In this document: in pieces, positions 9,482 through 18,552 of the stretch
Position numbering within the stretch: the stretch's first letter is position 1
How the letters are laid out: each line of letters opens with the position of its first letter
Assembly (NCBI RefSeq): GCF_003939025.1
Contig: NZ_RQIH01000014.1
Location: 166,429 to 230,428 of the forward strand
Reading direction: 5' to 3'
Length of the DNA stretch: 64,000 bases
From: Rhizobium sophoriradicis
GTDB taxonomy: Bacteria > Pseudomonadota > Alphaproteobacteria > Rhizobiales > Rhizobiaceae
Program-made: the position numbers and the translations under genes
Notes under the pieces: model-generated
Seen by the model: only the letters and a program-made list of their open reading frames with translations
Databases searched by the model: none
Told to the model about the DNA's origin: nothing

Positions 9482-10864
9482 ATGACAAGCGCCCGAATGC
9501 CTTCACGCCGCGACATGCTTCTCTTTCTCGCCGCCTCGGCGGTTGCGGGCGGGACATCGCGCGCGTTTGCCTCACCGCTGACGGCCGCCGCCCAGCCCGA
9601 TCTGCGCGGTGCGATCGACGCGGTGGAATATCGCGCCATTCCCGAAAGCGGCGACCGCAAGGCCCGCAACCTGGAGCAGATGATCAAACAGGCGGCCGCC
9701 GAGAATGTGCCGGTCTTTCTGCCTCCCGGCACATACCGGATCTCCAATCTCACTTTGCCCGACAACACCCGCATCACGGGCGTGCCGGGTGCTTCGCGGA
9801 TCGTCTATTCCGGCGAAGGCCACCTGTTTGCGGCCGAAAATGTGCGGCGCATCGAGCTTTCCAATCTCGTCATCGATGGCGGCAACCGCTGGCTCGGGGA
9901 TTATGCCGGCGGGCTCGTGCAATTTACCGGCGTCGACGAGGTGCTGATCGACAATTGCGAGATAGCAGGCAGCCGCAAGCACGGCCTGCAGCTGGAGCGC
10001 TGCGGCGGGCGGATCGAACGCAGCCGAATCTCGGGTGCGGCTCAATCCGGGCTTTACGCGATCGATTCCGCCAATCTTTCGGTCATCGGAAACACGATCG
10101 CCGATTGCGGCAATGGCGGCATTCTCGTGCATCGCTGGAAGAAGGCGGAAGACGGCACGGTCGTTTCCGGCAACCGCATTTCCAATATCCACGCCAATGA
10201 CGGCGGCACCGGCCAGAACGGCAATGGCATCAACATCTTCCGCGCCGACGGCGTGATGGTGGTGAACAACCATATCTCCGATTGCGCCTTTACGGCAATC
10301 CGCGCCAACTCGGCCTCGGACATCCAGATCAACAGCAACCAGTGCCGCCGCTCCGGCGAGACGGCGATCTATGTCGAATTCGCCTTCGAGGGTGCGGTTG
10401 TGTCCGCCAACATGATCGACGGGGCGGCCAACGGCATCTCGATCGCCAATTTTGACGAAGGCGGCAGGCTCTCCAGCGTCACCGGCAATGTCGTGCGCAA
10501 CCTGACGCTGAAGGGCCCCTACCAGCACGAGGTCGGCTTCGGCATCGGTATCGCGGCGGAGGCCGATACGCTGGTGTCGGGCAATGTGATCGAAGGCGCG
10601 CCGCGCTGGGGAATGCAGATCGGCTGGGGCGCCTATCTGCGCAATGTCGTCGTCAGCGGCAATGTCGTGCGCAAGGCCCCGGTCGGTTGCGCCGTCTCGG
10701 TGGCCGACGGCGCCGGCACCGCCGTCATCACCGACAATGTTTTCCAAGAAACCACCGGCGGCGCGGTTCTCGGCTTCGAGTGGGAGAAAAAAGTCTCCGG
10801 CGAGCTGGCGAACGGCGGCTCGCCCTATGCGCAGCTCACCATCGAGCGCAACCGCATGTCCTGA
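9482..10864 (+). CDS. Tat-exported right-handed beta-helix repeat protein (TIGR03808-like)
   Basis: A 460-residue protein with a twin-arginine signal (SRRDMLLFLAASAVAGG, cleavage probably after AFA near residue 30). The rest consists of repeated short beta-strand turns such as VVSGNRISN, VVNNHISDC and VISGNVVR-like units, which form a right-handed parallel beta-helix as in pectate-lyase-like folds. It matches what is known of the alphaproteobacterial Tat-translocated repetitive family TIGR03808. No catalytic residues are recognisable. A periplasmic or surface carbohydrate-related role is possible but unproven. The gene stands alone; the next gene is convergent. Confidence 0.85.
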   Translation: MTSARMPSRRDMLLFLAASAVAGGTSRAFASPLTAAAQPDLRGAIDAVEYRAIPESGDRKARNLEQMIKQAAAENVPVFLPPGTYRISNLTLPDNTRITGVPGASRIVYSGEGHLFAAENVRRIELSNLVIDGGNRWLGDYAGGLVQFTGVDEVLIDNCEIAGSRKHGLQLERCGGRIERSRISGAAQSGLYAIDSANLSVIGNTIADCGNGGILVHRWKKAEDGTVVSGNRISNIHANDGGTGQNGNGINIFRADGVMVVNNHISDCAFTAIRANSASDIQINSNQCRRSGETAIYVEFAFEGAVVSANMIDGAANGISIANFDEGGRLSSVTGNVVRNLTLKGPYQHEVGFGIGIAAEADTLVSGNVIEGAPRWGMQIGWGAYLRNVVVSGNVVRKAPVGCAVSVADGAGTAVITDNVFQETTGGAVLGFEWEKKVSGELANGGSPYAQLTIERNRMS

Positions 10865-10925
10865 CGGACGGGGCGGCTTTCGACCGCCGGCGGTAAGACC
10901 TCACGCACTTGAATTCATAGTGTCG

Positions 10926-11390
10926 TCACTGCGTCTGATAGGTGCCGGTGATGGTCGCTTCCGCCAAGGCATGTTTCTTTGCCTCCGCCCACATGGCGCT
11001 GATGCCGGCGGCATCGGGTGTCAGAAGCTTCGGCACGTCGAGGGCGGCGAGGCGGAAGATATAATGATGCGGGCGATCGCCGGCCGGCGGTTGCGGGCCG
11101 TCGTAGCGGGCATTGCCGAAATCGTTCTTGTAGAAGCGCGGCGCCTGTTCGGGTGCGGTGTCGACGCTTTCGGCAAGCTCAGTCCACTGCGCCGGGATAT
11201 TGGCGATACCGCAGTGGCGGAAGGTGCCACGAGGGGCATCCGGATCCTCGACCACCAGAGCAAAGCTCCTGGTCTCGTCGGGGGCGCCGCTCCAGGCAAG
11301 CGGCGGAAAGAGATTCTCGCCCGCGCGCGCATATTTCTTAGGGATTGGCTGATCCTGCGCGAAGGCTTTGCTGATCAATGTCAAAGTCAT
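10926..11390 (-). CDS. YbhB/YbcL (Raf-kinase-inhibitor-like, PEBP) family protein
   Basis: A 154-residue PEBP-fold protein with the family signatures SFALVVEDPDAPRGTFRHC and HHYIFRLAALD, which line the anion-binding pocket. Bacterial members are small cytosolic or periplasmic proteins of uncertain function. AAAGGAG precedes the ATG. It lies 19 bases after the small gene at 11410-11649 on the same strand, so the two probably form an operon. Confidence 0.88.
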   Translation of the reverse strand: MTLTLISKAFAQDQPIPKKYARAGENLFPPLAWSGAPDETRSFALVVEDPDAPRGTFRHCGIANIPAQWTELAESVDTAPEQAPRFYKNDFGNARYDGPQPPAGDRPHHYIFRLAALDVPKLLTPDAAGISAMWAEAKKHALAEATITGTYQTQ

Positions 11391-11409
11391 GACATTCTCC
11401 TTTGTCTCC

Positions 11410-11649
11410 TCAGGGACGGCCTCTTCCCTTCTTATGCTCGCTTTCCTGGTTGCGGCCGCGCATGATCGCGCGATCGTCGTTTCCGGTATCCGGATCCGGC
11501 TTCAGATCGCCTCCCTTGCGATGCGCCTGCCTCGCCTGTGGATTGCGCTGCAGATCTGCTGCGGCATCGAAATCCTCACCGGCATTTGCCGTCTTCTCGC
11601 GTTTTTCGATGACGCGAAGCTGCTGTTCATGCGTCTTCTTCCCCGTCAT
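11410..11649 (-). CDS. Small hydrophilic hypothetical protein
   Basis: A 79-residue, highly charged protein starting MTGKKTHEQQLRVIEKREK. The start is fixed by a strong AGGAGG seven bases before the ATG; the longer open frame upstream lacks any. It is rich in Lys, Glu, Asp and Gly and contains no membrane segment. It looks like the small basic/acidic disordered proteins common in rhizobia. It sits immediately upstream of the PEBP gene. The function is unknown. Confidence 0.7.
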   Translation of the reverse strand: MTGKKTHEQQLRVIEKREKTANAGEDFDAAADLQRNPQARQAHRKGGDLKPDPDTGNDDRAIMRGRNQESEHKKGRGRP

Positions 11650-11850
11650 GACATTCCTCCTTGCTGAGAACGCACTCCTGCTTTCGACGCCTTGACGGCG
11701 CCAGCCTCTGAGGCTCGAACCCGCTGGCCTACGCATTGTTCCGCCAGCCCGGGCGTATCAAAAGCTTTCATCGTCCCATCAGTGGCGGAGGCTTTTCCGC
11801 GGGAGGTGCGGCGTTTACGATTTCTCCCGACACATCGAGGGGATATGGTC

Positions 11851-12516
11851 ATGCTGACAATCTATGGGGTCTATCGATCGCGCGCCTCGCGCGTTTACTG
11901 GGTGGCGGAAGAGCTCGGGCTCGAGTTCCGCTCGGTGCCGGTGCTGCAGGCCAGGCGGCTCGCCGATCCGCTCGCCGCAGAAGCGCCGCTCAACACGCAC
12001 TCGGCCGATTTCACCGCCGTCAACCCAATGGCGCAGATCCCCAGCATTCGCGACGGCGACTTCGTCATGCACGAATCACTGGCGATCACTCTCTACCTCG
12101 CTCGCAAACACGGCGGGCCGCTTTCCGGACAAACCGTCGAGGAAGACGGATTGCTGACGATGTGGACGGTCTGGGCGGCCTCCCAGGTCGAGCTGCATTC
12201 GGTCAGGATCGTGCTGACCTATGATAACGGCCTCGAAAACAGCGCCGAGGGCAAGGAAACCATCGCCGCCGCATGTTATGGCCTGCGCCGGCCGCTCGCG
12301 GCGCTCGAAGGCCAGCTTTCAGGCCGGCAATGGATCGTCGGCGACCGCTTCACTGTCGCTGACCTCAACCTCGCCGAGGTGCTGCGTTATGCCCAGAGCG
12401 AGGCAGAGCTTTTCGATGCGCATCCGAACATCAAGGCGTGGATCGAGCGCTGCCAGTCCCGCCCCGCCTACAAGGCAATGCAGGCGGCCCGCAGCAAGGA
12501 ACCGGTCGAGGTCTGA
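11851..12516 (+). CDS. Glutathione S-transferase family protein
   Basis: A 221-residue GST. The N-terminal thioredoxin-like domain contains YRSRASRVYWVAEELGL and the cis-proline/glutathione region VNPMAQIPSIRDGDFVMHESLAI; the C-terminal helical domain contains VGDRFTVADLNLAEVLRYA with the conserved N-cap motif. The enzyme presumably conjugates or reduces with glutathione; the substrate is unknown. GAGGGGAT lies at good distance for the ATG at 11851, better than for the ATG two codons upstream. It is convergent with the pit gene. Confidence 0.88.
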   Translation: MLTIYGVYRSRASRVYWVAEELGLEFRSVPVLQARRLADPLAAEAPLNTHSADFTAVNPMAQIPSIRDGDFVMHESLAITLYLARKHGGPLSGQTVEEDGLLTMWTVWAASQVELHSVRIVLTYDNGLENSAEGKETIAAACYGLRRPLAALEGQLSGRQWIVGDRFTVADLNLAEVLRYAQSEAELFDAHPNIKAWIERCQSRPAYKAMQAARSKEPVEV

Positions 12517-12596
12517 GGGCGACGGTAGAATTCAGCGTCCCGTGCGCTCGGGCACGATCCGGAATTCAGGCCGGCACCGGCTGACATCACCACCTT

Positions 12597-13601
12597 CTAT
12601 TGCAGCAGCGATGCCAGACCGTAGAAGGATGCAGACACCGCTGCAGCCGCCGGCATCGTGACAATCCAGGCGATCACGATGTTGCCAGCCAGCCCCCAGC
12701 GCACGGCTGAAACACGGCGTGCAGCGCCCACTCCGATGATTGCGCCGGTGATGGTGTGCGTGGTCGAGACGGGAATGCCGAGCCAAGTCGCCCCGAATAG
12801 CGTCAATGCACCGCCCGTCTCGGCGCAGAACCCCTGCATCGGATTGAGCCGCGTGATTTTCGACCCCATGGTATGAACGATCCGCCAACCGCCAAAGAGC
12901 GTTCCGAGCGCCATCGCCGCTTGGCAGGAAATGACAACCCAGAACGGCACGTAGAAGGTCGAGCCGAGATATCCCTGGCTGAACAGGAGCACTGAGATGA
13001 TGCCCATCGTCTTCTGCGCATCGTTTCCGCCGTGGCCGAGCGAATAGAGCGATGCTGAAACGAACTGCATCACGCGAAAGGTCCGATCGACCGCAAAGGG
13101 CGTCTGCCGAATGAACGACCACGAGACGGTGAGCACCAGCAGCAGCGCCAGGAAGAAGCCGATGGCCGGGGAAAGGAAAATCGCGCCGACCGTCTTGAGA
13201 AGCCCGCTCCAGACAATCGCGCTGAAGCCCACCTTGGCCAAACCGGCGCCCACCAGTCCGCCGATAAGCGCATGCGACGAGCTGGACGGAATTCCGAAGA
13301 TCCAGGTGAGGATGTTCCAGATGATCGCCCCCATCAGCGCGGAGAAGATCACTTGCGGCGATACGATCGCTGGGTCGATGATGCCGGTCCCCAGCGTCTC
13401 AGCCACATGCAAGCCGAAAAACAGGAAGGCAATGAAGTTGAAGAATGCCGCCCAGGCGACTGCATATTGTGGTCGAAGCACGCGGGTCGACACGATAGTG
13501 GCGATGGAATTGGCCGCATCGTGGAGGCCGTTGAGAAAGTCGAAGAAAAGGGCGACAAGAACCAGGCCGGCGAGCAGCGGGAAAGCGAGAGACGCATCCA
13601 T
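12597..13601 (-). CDS. pit: Low-affinity inorganic phosphate transporter Pit
   Basis: A 334-residue polytopic membrane protein of the PiT family. It carries the two duplicated signatures, GLHDAANSIATIVSTR near residue 25 and ALGTLFGGWRIVHTMGSKIT in the second half, plus GIPSSSSHALIGGLVG and GIPVSTTHTITGAIIG. PiT proteins import metal-phosphate complexes with protons. Its ATG overlaps the TGA of the DUF47 gene (TGATG), so translation is coupled. In Sinorhizobium meliloti the equivalent orfA-pit operon is repressed by PhoB under phosphate limitation; the Pho box at 14273 fits this. Confidence 0.94.
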   Translation of the reverse strand: MDASLAFPLLAGLVLVALFFDFLNGLHDAANSIATIVSTRVLRPQYAVAWAAFFNFIAFLFFGLHVAETLGTGIIDPAIVSPQVIFSALMGAIIWNILTWIFGIPSSSSHALIGGLVGAGLAKVGFSAIVWSGLLKTVGAIFLSPAIGFFLALLLVLTVSWSFIRQTPFAVDRTFRVMQFVSASLYSLGHGGNDAQKTMGIISVLLFSQGYLGSTFYVPFWVVISCQAAMALGTLFGGWRIVHTMGSKITRLNPMQGFCAETGGALTLFGATWLGIPVSTTHTITGAIIGVGAARRVSAVRWGLAGNIVIAWIVTMPAAAAVSASFYGLASLLQ

Positions 13602-14245
13602 CAGACGTTCTCGATGAGGATGCCGCTGATCTCATTGGCGACATCCTCGAAGCGGTCGACGACTTTCTCCAGCTCCGCGTAGATTTCGCTGCCGATCAGG
13701 TAGGCCATCGCATTGCCGGCAGCGCCATGATGCAAGAACAGCTCCTTCAGTCCTTGGTCATAGAGTTCGTCGGAACGGCCTTCCACCCGCGTAACCTCTT
13801 CCGCAATGGCGGAAAGACGCTGCGCATTGGCGCCCACCCTGTTGAGAAGCGGTATCGCTTCGGCGATCAACTTCGCAGCCTTGACGATTTCGCCGCCCAT
13901 CTGCTGCATGAGCGGATCGAAGCTCGACTGCTCGAACAGGCGGATAGTCTTGACCGTCTTATGCATCATGTCGATTGCATCATCCATCGACTGGATCAGG
14001 TCCTTGATGTCGCCACGGTCAAAAGGTGTGATGAAGCTTCGACGGACGGCGAGGAGAACCTCGCGGGTGACGTCGTCGGCTTCGCTTTCCAAGACGACGA
14101 TGCGTTTGCAGTTTTTCTCGACGTCATTGCCTTTCAAAAGTTCGTCCAAGGCGTGCGCCGCAGCAACGACGGTTCTCGAGTGGGTGGAAAACATTTCGAA
14201 GAACTTATCTTCCCGTGGCATCAGCCTGCGAAAAATGCTCATCAT
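13601..14245 (-). CDS. DUF47 (PhoU-like) Pit accessory protein
   Basis: A 214-residue all-helical DUF47 protein, related to PhoU, starting MMSIFRRLMPREDKFFEMF, with the family segment DDVTREVLLAVRRSFITPFDRGDIKDLIQSMDD divided over two helices. DUF47 proteins are encoded with Pit transporters and modulate or assist phosphate uptake. It corresponds to OrfA of the rhizobial orfA-pit operon. It is the first gene of the operon and is followed by pit with a one-base overlap. A Pho box lies 28 bases upstream. Confidence 0.93.
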   Translation of the reverse strand: MMSIFRRLMPREDKFFEMFSTHSRTVVAAAHALDELLKGNDVEKNCKRIVVLESEADDVTREVLLAVRRSFITPFDRGDIKDLIQSMDDAIDMMHKTVKTIRLFEQSSFDPLMQQMGGEIVKAAKLIAEAIPLLNRVGANAQRLSAIAEEVTRVEGRSDELYDQGLKELFLHHGAAGNAMAYLIGSEIYAELEKVVDRFEDVANEISGILIENV

Positions 14246-14272
14246 GCCAGCGGACCTTCCTCGTGCGGCTGA

Positions 14273-14290
14273 TTGTCATAAATCTGTCAT
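14273..14290 (+). promoter_or_regulatory. Pho box (PhoB-binding site)
   Basis: Two direct heptamers, TTGTCAT and CTGTCAT, separated by the four bases AAAT, give the 11-base periodicity of the rhizobial Pho box (CTGTCAT-N4-CTGTCAT). It lies between the divergent DUF47-pit operon and the Nudix gene. In S. meliloti orfA-pit is negatively controlled by PhoB. The site points toward the Nudix gene, so it could also influence that promoter. Confidence 0.8.
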
Positions 14291-14341
14291 AAACACGCCC
14301 GGACTGGTGAAGCAACAGGCAAATTCGGCACACTCATCGCC

Positions 14342-14893
14342 ATGAAGTCCGCAAAAAAACGCAGCAAGCCCCGACCGGACAAGTCTCAGCCATTGCTACG
14401 GCAGCTTGCCGCCGTCCCGGCCAAGTTGTTCTCCGGCGCCTTTCGCCAACAGTACGGCGCGCTCTGCTTCCGCCACGCTAAAGGTGGTGCCGGGATTGAG
14501 ATTCTGGTGATTACATCGCGCGAAAGCGCGCGCTGGGTTATTCCGAAGGGATGGCCGATGAAAGGCAAAAAGCCTTTCGAAGCGGCGGCAATCGAAGCCT
14601 GGGAGGAGGCCGGCGTGAGCGGAGCGGTGAGGAAGAAACCGGTCGGCCACTATACCTATCTAAAAGAATTGGACGATGGCGACGTCGTCCCCTGCATCGT
14701 CGACGTGTTCCAGGTTGAGGTCACCGAGATCAGCGACGGCTTCAAGGAGCACGGCCAGCGGGTTCTGGCATGGGTCAGCCCCGATGAGGCGGCAAGACGT
14801 GTTCGCGAGATCGAACTCAAATCGCTGCTCGTGGACTTCAAGGTTCGCGGTCGCAAGAAGGCCGCCCGTAACAAATTAAACCCGGAAGGATGA
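14342..14893 (+). CDS. Nudix hydrolase
   Basis: A 183-residue Nudix protein. The Nudix region is WVIPKGWPMKGKKPFEAA followed by IEAWEEAGV; the EAWEEAG metal-binding core is intact although the usual Arg of REUXEE is replaced by Ile. The PKGW segment and downstream layout resemble the diphosphoinositol-polyphosphate/Ap5A-type group found in alphaproteobacteria, which hydrolyse a nucleoside or inositol diphosphate linkage. The N terminus is basic (KSAKKRSKPRPDKSQ). It is divergent from DUF47-pit with a Pho box between them. Confidence 0.85.
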   Translation: MKSAKKRSKPRPDKSQPLLRQLAAVPAKLFSGAFRQQYGALCFRHAKGGAGIEILVITSRESARWVIPKGWPMKGKKPFEAAAIEAWEEAGVSGAVRKKPVGHYTYLKELDDGDVVPCIVDVFQVEVTEISDGFKEHGQRVLAWVSPDEAARRVREIELKSLLVDFKVRGRKKAARNKLNPEG

Positions 14894-14912
14894 GGCAAAG
14901 GCCGATTACAGG

Positions 14913-15809
14913 CTATCGGAACAGCGTCAGCGTGCCGGCCATTTCCTGACGGATCCAGGCCTTGAAATCCCTGACCTTCTTGGGCTCACGCGCACCCTCG
15001 GCGGTGATGAAATAATGGCCGAAGCCGGTCTTTGCGCGGATGCCGAACGGGGCCGCCAGCCGACCTTCGGCAAGCGCAAAGTGGGCGAGGGTCTGCCAGG
15101 CAAGCATGACGCCCTGGCCGGCGATCGCCGCATCGAGGCAGAGCGAGGCGTCGTTGAAGACATGGCGCGTCGCAAGCGTCGCGCCCGACAGTCCCGCTTC
15201 CCGCATCCAGACTTCCCAGCTGAACATGGCGCGGCCATCGATGATGGCAGGCAATGTCAGGATATCGGCGGGCTCTTTCAATGTCGCCGCCATCTCGGGC
15301 GAGCAGACCGGAAAGACCTCCTGTTGCAGCAGCAGCTCGGCCTTCACGTCAGGCCATCTGCCAGTACCGACGCGGATGCCGATATCGACATCGCCGAGAG
15401 CGGGTTTGACGAGATTGGTCGTCGCATCCAGCCGCAGCTTAATGTCGGGATGGCGCTCGGCGAAGCGGTCGAGCCGGCAGACGAGCCAGCGGGCGGCAAA
15501 GACCGGGGCGACCGAGATGGTCAGGATCGTATCGTCCTTGCGGCTGGCGATCGACACCGCCGCCGAAAGTCGGGCGAAACCCTCGTCGAGTGCTGAAAGC
15601 ACCGGCCGGCCGGCTTCGGTGGCGATCATGCCGCGAGCGGTGCGCTCGAAGATCACCTGCCCCAGCTGTGCCTCAGCCTTGATCACCTGCTGGCTGACGG
15701 CGCCGACCGAGACGCCAAGCTCTTCGGCGGCCGCCTGCAGCGAGCCGAGACGGCCGACCGCCTCCAGCGCCCTGAGGCCGTTGAGATGGACCGTGTTGAG
15801 GTTCTTCAT
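14913..15809 (-). CDS. LysR-family transcriptional regulator (GcvA-like)
   Basis: A 298-residue LysR regulator. The N-terminal winged helix-turn-helix contains GSLQAAAEELGVSVGAVSQQVIKAEAQLG (about 22-50), written here only as a location marker in two parts: GSLQAAAEELGVSV and GAVSQQVIKAEAQLG. The C-terminal domain has the periplasmic-binding-protein fold with DVDIGIRVGTGRWPD, as in GcvA-like members. The target is not obvious. It is divergent from the small gene at 15922 and convergent with the Nudix gene. Confidence 0.9.
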   Translation of the reverse strand: MKNLNTVHLNGLRALEAVGRLGSLQAAAEELGVSVGAVSQQVIKAEAQLGQVIFERTARGMIATEAGRPVLSALDEGFARLSAAVSIASRKDDTILTISVAPVFAARWLVCRLDRFAERHPDIKLRLDATTNLVKPALGDVDIGIRVGTGRWPDVKAELLLQQEVFPVCSPEMAATLKEPADILTLPAIIDGRAMFSWEVWMREAGLSGATLATRHVFNDASLCLDAAIAGQGVMLAWQTLAHFALAEGRLAAPFGIRAKTGFGHYFITAEGAREPKKVRDFKAWIRQEMAGTLTLFR

Positions 15810-15921
15810 ATAGTTTTTCTATAGCAGCGCCGCGGTAAACTCAATTGAAATTCCGCCCAAGTAAGCCGAGATTACAGCATACGATCATGACCCAGCACCG
15901 CTGGAGAAAGCGAGGCCTGCC

Positions 15922-16122
15922 GTGTCGTTTCTGAAGTTTTTCTTGAAGCCTATTGGTGCTATCAGCAGGACGCAACCTGCCAATACCCCGACCTGGGAGG
16001 AGGATCCGCTGCGCCATCCAGAGGTCGAGCGCATGTCGCTGCGCGAAATCGCCGATCTGCCGCTTGGGGCGGAGACCGGTTTTCATGCAGAGGCGAAACC
16101 GCCCCTGGCGAAATGCGCGTGA
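15922..16122 (+). CDS. Small hypothetical protein
   Basis: A 66-residue frame starting at GTG (SFLKFFLKPIGAISRTQ), with a short amphipathic N terminus and the segment RHPEVERMSLREIADLPLG, which looks like a conserved motif of small rhizobial proteins. An AGGC-type weak Shine-Dalgarno lies upstream. It is divergent from the LysR gene 113 bases away, the typical place for a LysR target. Function unknown. Confidence 0.55.
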   Translation: MSFLKFFLKPIGAISRTQPANTPTWEEDPLRHPEVERMSLREIADLPLGAETGFHAEAKPPLAKCA

Positions 16123-16160
16123 CATCGTGCTAAGTTTCCCCCGAAAAAAGGGGCGGGACA

Positions 16161-16526
16161 ATGGCCGGCGAAGTCGACCTTATCTTCGGGCGCTTGAAGC
16201 GGCTGGCGGCGGAGGGCGGCCTGCCCGCGGTCGAGGAGAGCACCTCCTACGGCAATCCGGCGCTGAAGGCTGCCGGCAAGAGTTTTGTGGCGGTGAAAAA
16301 CCCCGAGACGATCGTCATCTCGATTTCGCTCGACGACAAGGATCACCTCCTGGAAATGGCACCCGAGATCTACTTCCAGACCGATCATTATGTCGGCTGG
16401 CCGTATTTGCCGGTACGCGCCGCCCTGATCGGCGACGAGGAATTGCGGCTGCGGCTGATCGGCGCCTGGCTGTTCCGGGCGCCGAAGAAGTTGGCCGATC
16501 GTTTCGGGCGTCAGCCGCAGTCATAG
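16161..16526 (+). CDS. MmcQ/YjbR family protein
   Basis: A 121-residue protein of the MmcQ/YjbR family, with the characteristic STSYGNPALKAAGKSFVAVK segment and the YFQTDHYVGWPYLPVR core. The family folds like a small double-wing DNA-binding domain, but its biochemical function is not established. GGGGCGGGAC precedes the ATG. It stands alone between the small ORF and the SDR gene. Confidence 0.85.
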   Translation: MAGEVDLIFGRLKRLAAEGGLPAVEESTSYGNPALKAAGKSFVAVKNPETIVISISLDDKDHLLEMAPEIYFQTDHYVGWPYLPVRAALIGDEELRLRLIGAWLFRAPKKLADRFGRQPQS

Positions 16527-16723
16527 GCGGGCGCGCTGGATGGCGGGCGCCGCAACCGCGGGCGTGGGCGCTGATCTTTTGAAGCAAAAAAGCAGGAGAG
16601 CGAATCTGAAAGATCGCGCCTTGCTTCAGGCAACGGTCTCGCAAAAAGCGATCGCGCAGGGTAAGCCTCTCTGGCAATATACGCATCTCCGCATCGATCG
16701 ACAGTCCATCCAGGAGGCCCAGC

Positions 16724-17563
16724 ATGAACGCCGACGTCGCCTTGGTCACCGGCGCAAGCCGCGGCATTGGCCGCGGCATCGCACTTGCTTTGCTTGCCGA
16801 AGGGTTCACGGTGCATGTGACCGCCAGGACGCGTTTCGAGGCAGAGGCACAGCAAGCCGGATCGGCGGGCTCACTCGAGGGGCTCGAGCTCGAAGCGGCA
16901 AAACTGCCGGGACGCATCGTCGTCCACCGATGCGATCACGGCAAGGAGGCCGACACCGAGCGTGTGGCCGACGCCATACGGGCGGGCGGCAGGCTCGATA
17001 TTCTGGTGAACAATGCCTGGCCGGGTTACGAGAACATGGTCGAAGACGGGGATTTCACCTGGCCCCACCCGTTCTGGCAGCAGCCGGCCTGGCGATGGGA
17101 GGCGATGATCGGCACTGCGCTGAGAGGGGCTTTCATGATGTCGCGGGCGGTCGCTCCGCTGATGATCTCGGCGCGACGAGGCCTGATCGTCAACATTTCC
17201 TTCTGGGCGGCTCAGCTCTACGAGGGCAATGCAATCTACGGCATCGCCAAGGCTGCCGCCGACAAGATGGCCGCGGATTTCGCGCATGAGCTGCGCTCTC
17301 ACAATGTCGCGGCGATCGCGCTCTATCCGGGACTGGTGCGCACCGAAGCCGTTCTTGAGAATGCCGAATATTTCGACATGAGCAATTCGGAATCGCCTCA
17401 GTTCATCGGCCACGTCATAGCGGGGCTGTGGCGAGACCCGGCGCTGATGTTGAAATCCGGGACAGTCTCGGTTGCGGCCGCGTTGGCGCGGGAATATGGC
17501 ATCGCCGACGTCGACGGCTACCGGCCGGTTCCCCTCTCCGCCGGAGACTTTGCCCGGGACTGA
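16724..17563 (+). CDS. Short-chain dehydrogenase/reductase
   Basis: A 279-residue SDR. The cofactor motif TGASRGIGRGIA (about residues 10-21) and the NNAW segment (family NNAG) are present, and the catalytic YxxxK is YGIAK, preceded by the active-site serine region VNISFWAAQ. It is an NAD(P)-dependent oxidoreductase of unknown substrate. The sequence resembles the DHRS1-like group with a longer middle section (EDGDFTWPHPFWQQPAWRW split around residues 108-126). AGGAGG lies seven bases before the ATG. No operon partner is visible. Confidence 0.88.
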   Translation: MNADVALVTGASRGIGRGIALALLAEGFTVHVTARTRFEAEAQQAGSAGSLEGLELEAAKLPGRIVVHRCDHGKEADTERVADAIRAGGRLDILVNNAWPGYENMVEDGDFTWPHPFWQQPAWRWEAMIGTALRGAFMMSRAVAPLMISARRGLIVNISFWAAQLYEGNAIYGIAKAAADKMAADFAHELRSHNVAAIALYPGLVRTEAVLENAEYFDMSNSESPQFIGHVIAGLWRDPALMLKSGTVSVAAALAREYGIADVDGYRPVPLSAGDFARD

Positions 17564-17789
17564 AGTTGCTTCGGCTGGCCATCAGGCGGAGCTGCCGAAG
17601 CTGAAAGCCGTTGAAAAATCGGGATCGCGATGATATCGCTGCATCGGGTCTGCAGTTCACCCAGGCATCGCCGTTCTCCGGAACACGCTAAACCTGACAA
17701 TGACGAAGATATGGACACCGATCCCGTGCCATGTCGGAAGGGCGATCACCGATAATCCATCCCGGAACGGCACGACCAAAGGATAGGTC

Positions 17790-18341
17790 ATGTCCAGAAA
17801 ACCCATTCCACTCACGGTGGGCGACACGTCGGCATTTGCCAAGTCGCTGCGCCTGCAGCTCGCCGCACATGAGGGGCTTCCCTCTCACCTCCAGTTCTTG
17901 AACATGATGGCGAGGGCCGGTCACGGCAAGTTCCAGAGCCTGCGTGCAAAAACCGGCTCCGGGAGCGAGAAAGAACCACCCACACCGGCACGTGTTGCCG
18001 ATGCGGCGATCGATCGCAAGCATATCGAGCGCGTTCGACGCAGTTTTGACGAGGAGCTTCGGCTCATGCGCTGGCCCTCGCGGCGCATGGACCAGATCAC
18101 GGCGCTTTGGCTTCTCTGGTCGCGCATTCCCTCCGCAAGGGAAATGTCAGAAAAGGAGGTCAACGCTCTTCTCCGCGACAGGCACCTGTTTGGAGATCAC
18201 GCTTTGCTGCGCCGGGAGCTCTGCGAACTCGGCCTGATGAGCCGGACGCGCGACGGCAGCATCTACAGGCGGGTCGAGCGGCCGATGCAGATACAGGCGG
18301 CGACGATCCTGCGTCAGCATTCCTCACGCCAGGCAAACTGA
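17790..18341 (+). CDS. DUF2087 domain protein
   Basis: A 183-residue protein with two regions. The N-terminal 50 residues (PLTVGDTSAFAKSLRLQLA followed by GLPSHLQFLNMMAR) resemble the small leader region found on glyoxalase-like and antitoxin-like proteins in rhizobia. The C-terminal half carries the DUF2087 signature LLRDRHLFGDHALLRREL and LGLMSRTRDGSIYRR, a winged-helix-like DNA-binding module. AAAGGATAGG precedes the ATG. It is probably a regulator with unknown targets, followed by the hairpin at 18382. Confidence 0.75.
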   Translation: MSRKPIPLTVGDTSAFAKSLRLQLAAHEGLPSHLQFLNMMARAGHGKFQSLRAKTGSGSEKEPPTPARVADAAIDRKHIERVRRSFDEELRLMRWPSRRMDQITALWLLWSRIPSAREMSEKEVNALLRDRHLFGDHALLRRELCELGLMSRTRDGSIYRRVERPMQIQAATILRQHSSRQAN

Positions 18342-18381
18342 TCGCCATTGCTGAGGCGCCTTTTCGGGAGCTCACCGTCGT

Positions 18382-18432
18382 TTAAAGCGCGTCGCGATCT
18401 TTAGATTCGCCGCGCTTTAAGTCTAGTTTTTT
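18382..18432 (+). terminator. Rho-independent-type terminator / rhizobial palindrome
   Basis: A perfect inverted repeat, TTAAAGCGCG (18382-18391) and CGCGCTTTAA (18411-18420), is followed at 18427 by a run of T. It lies 40 bases after the DUF2087 gene stop. The same palindrome type (AGCGCGTCGCGATCTTT core) is a frequent intergenic repeat in Rhizobium and Agrobacterium, so it may be a repeat doubling as a terminator. Confidence 0.65.
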
Positions 18433-18552
18433 GCCCGTCACCAGCTGCAGTTTTGCGTGACATGCATCGGGCGCCTCATTCTGCGCCGCTGCCAGCCTGC
18501 CACTGGCCAAGCGAAGGGCGATTGCCGAAGCGCATATAGTGCTAGGCATCCG

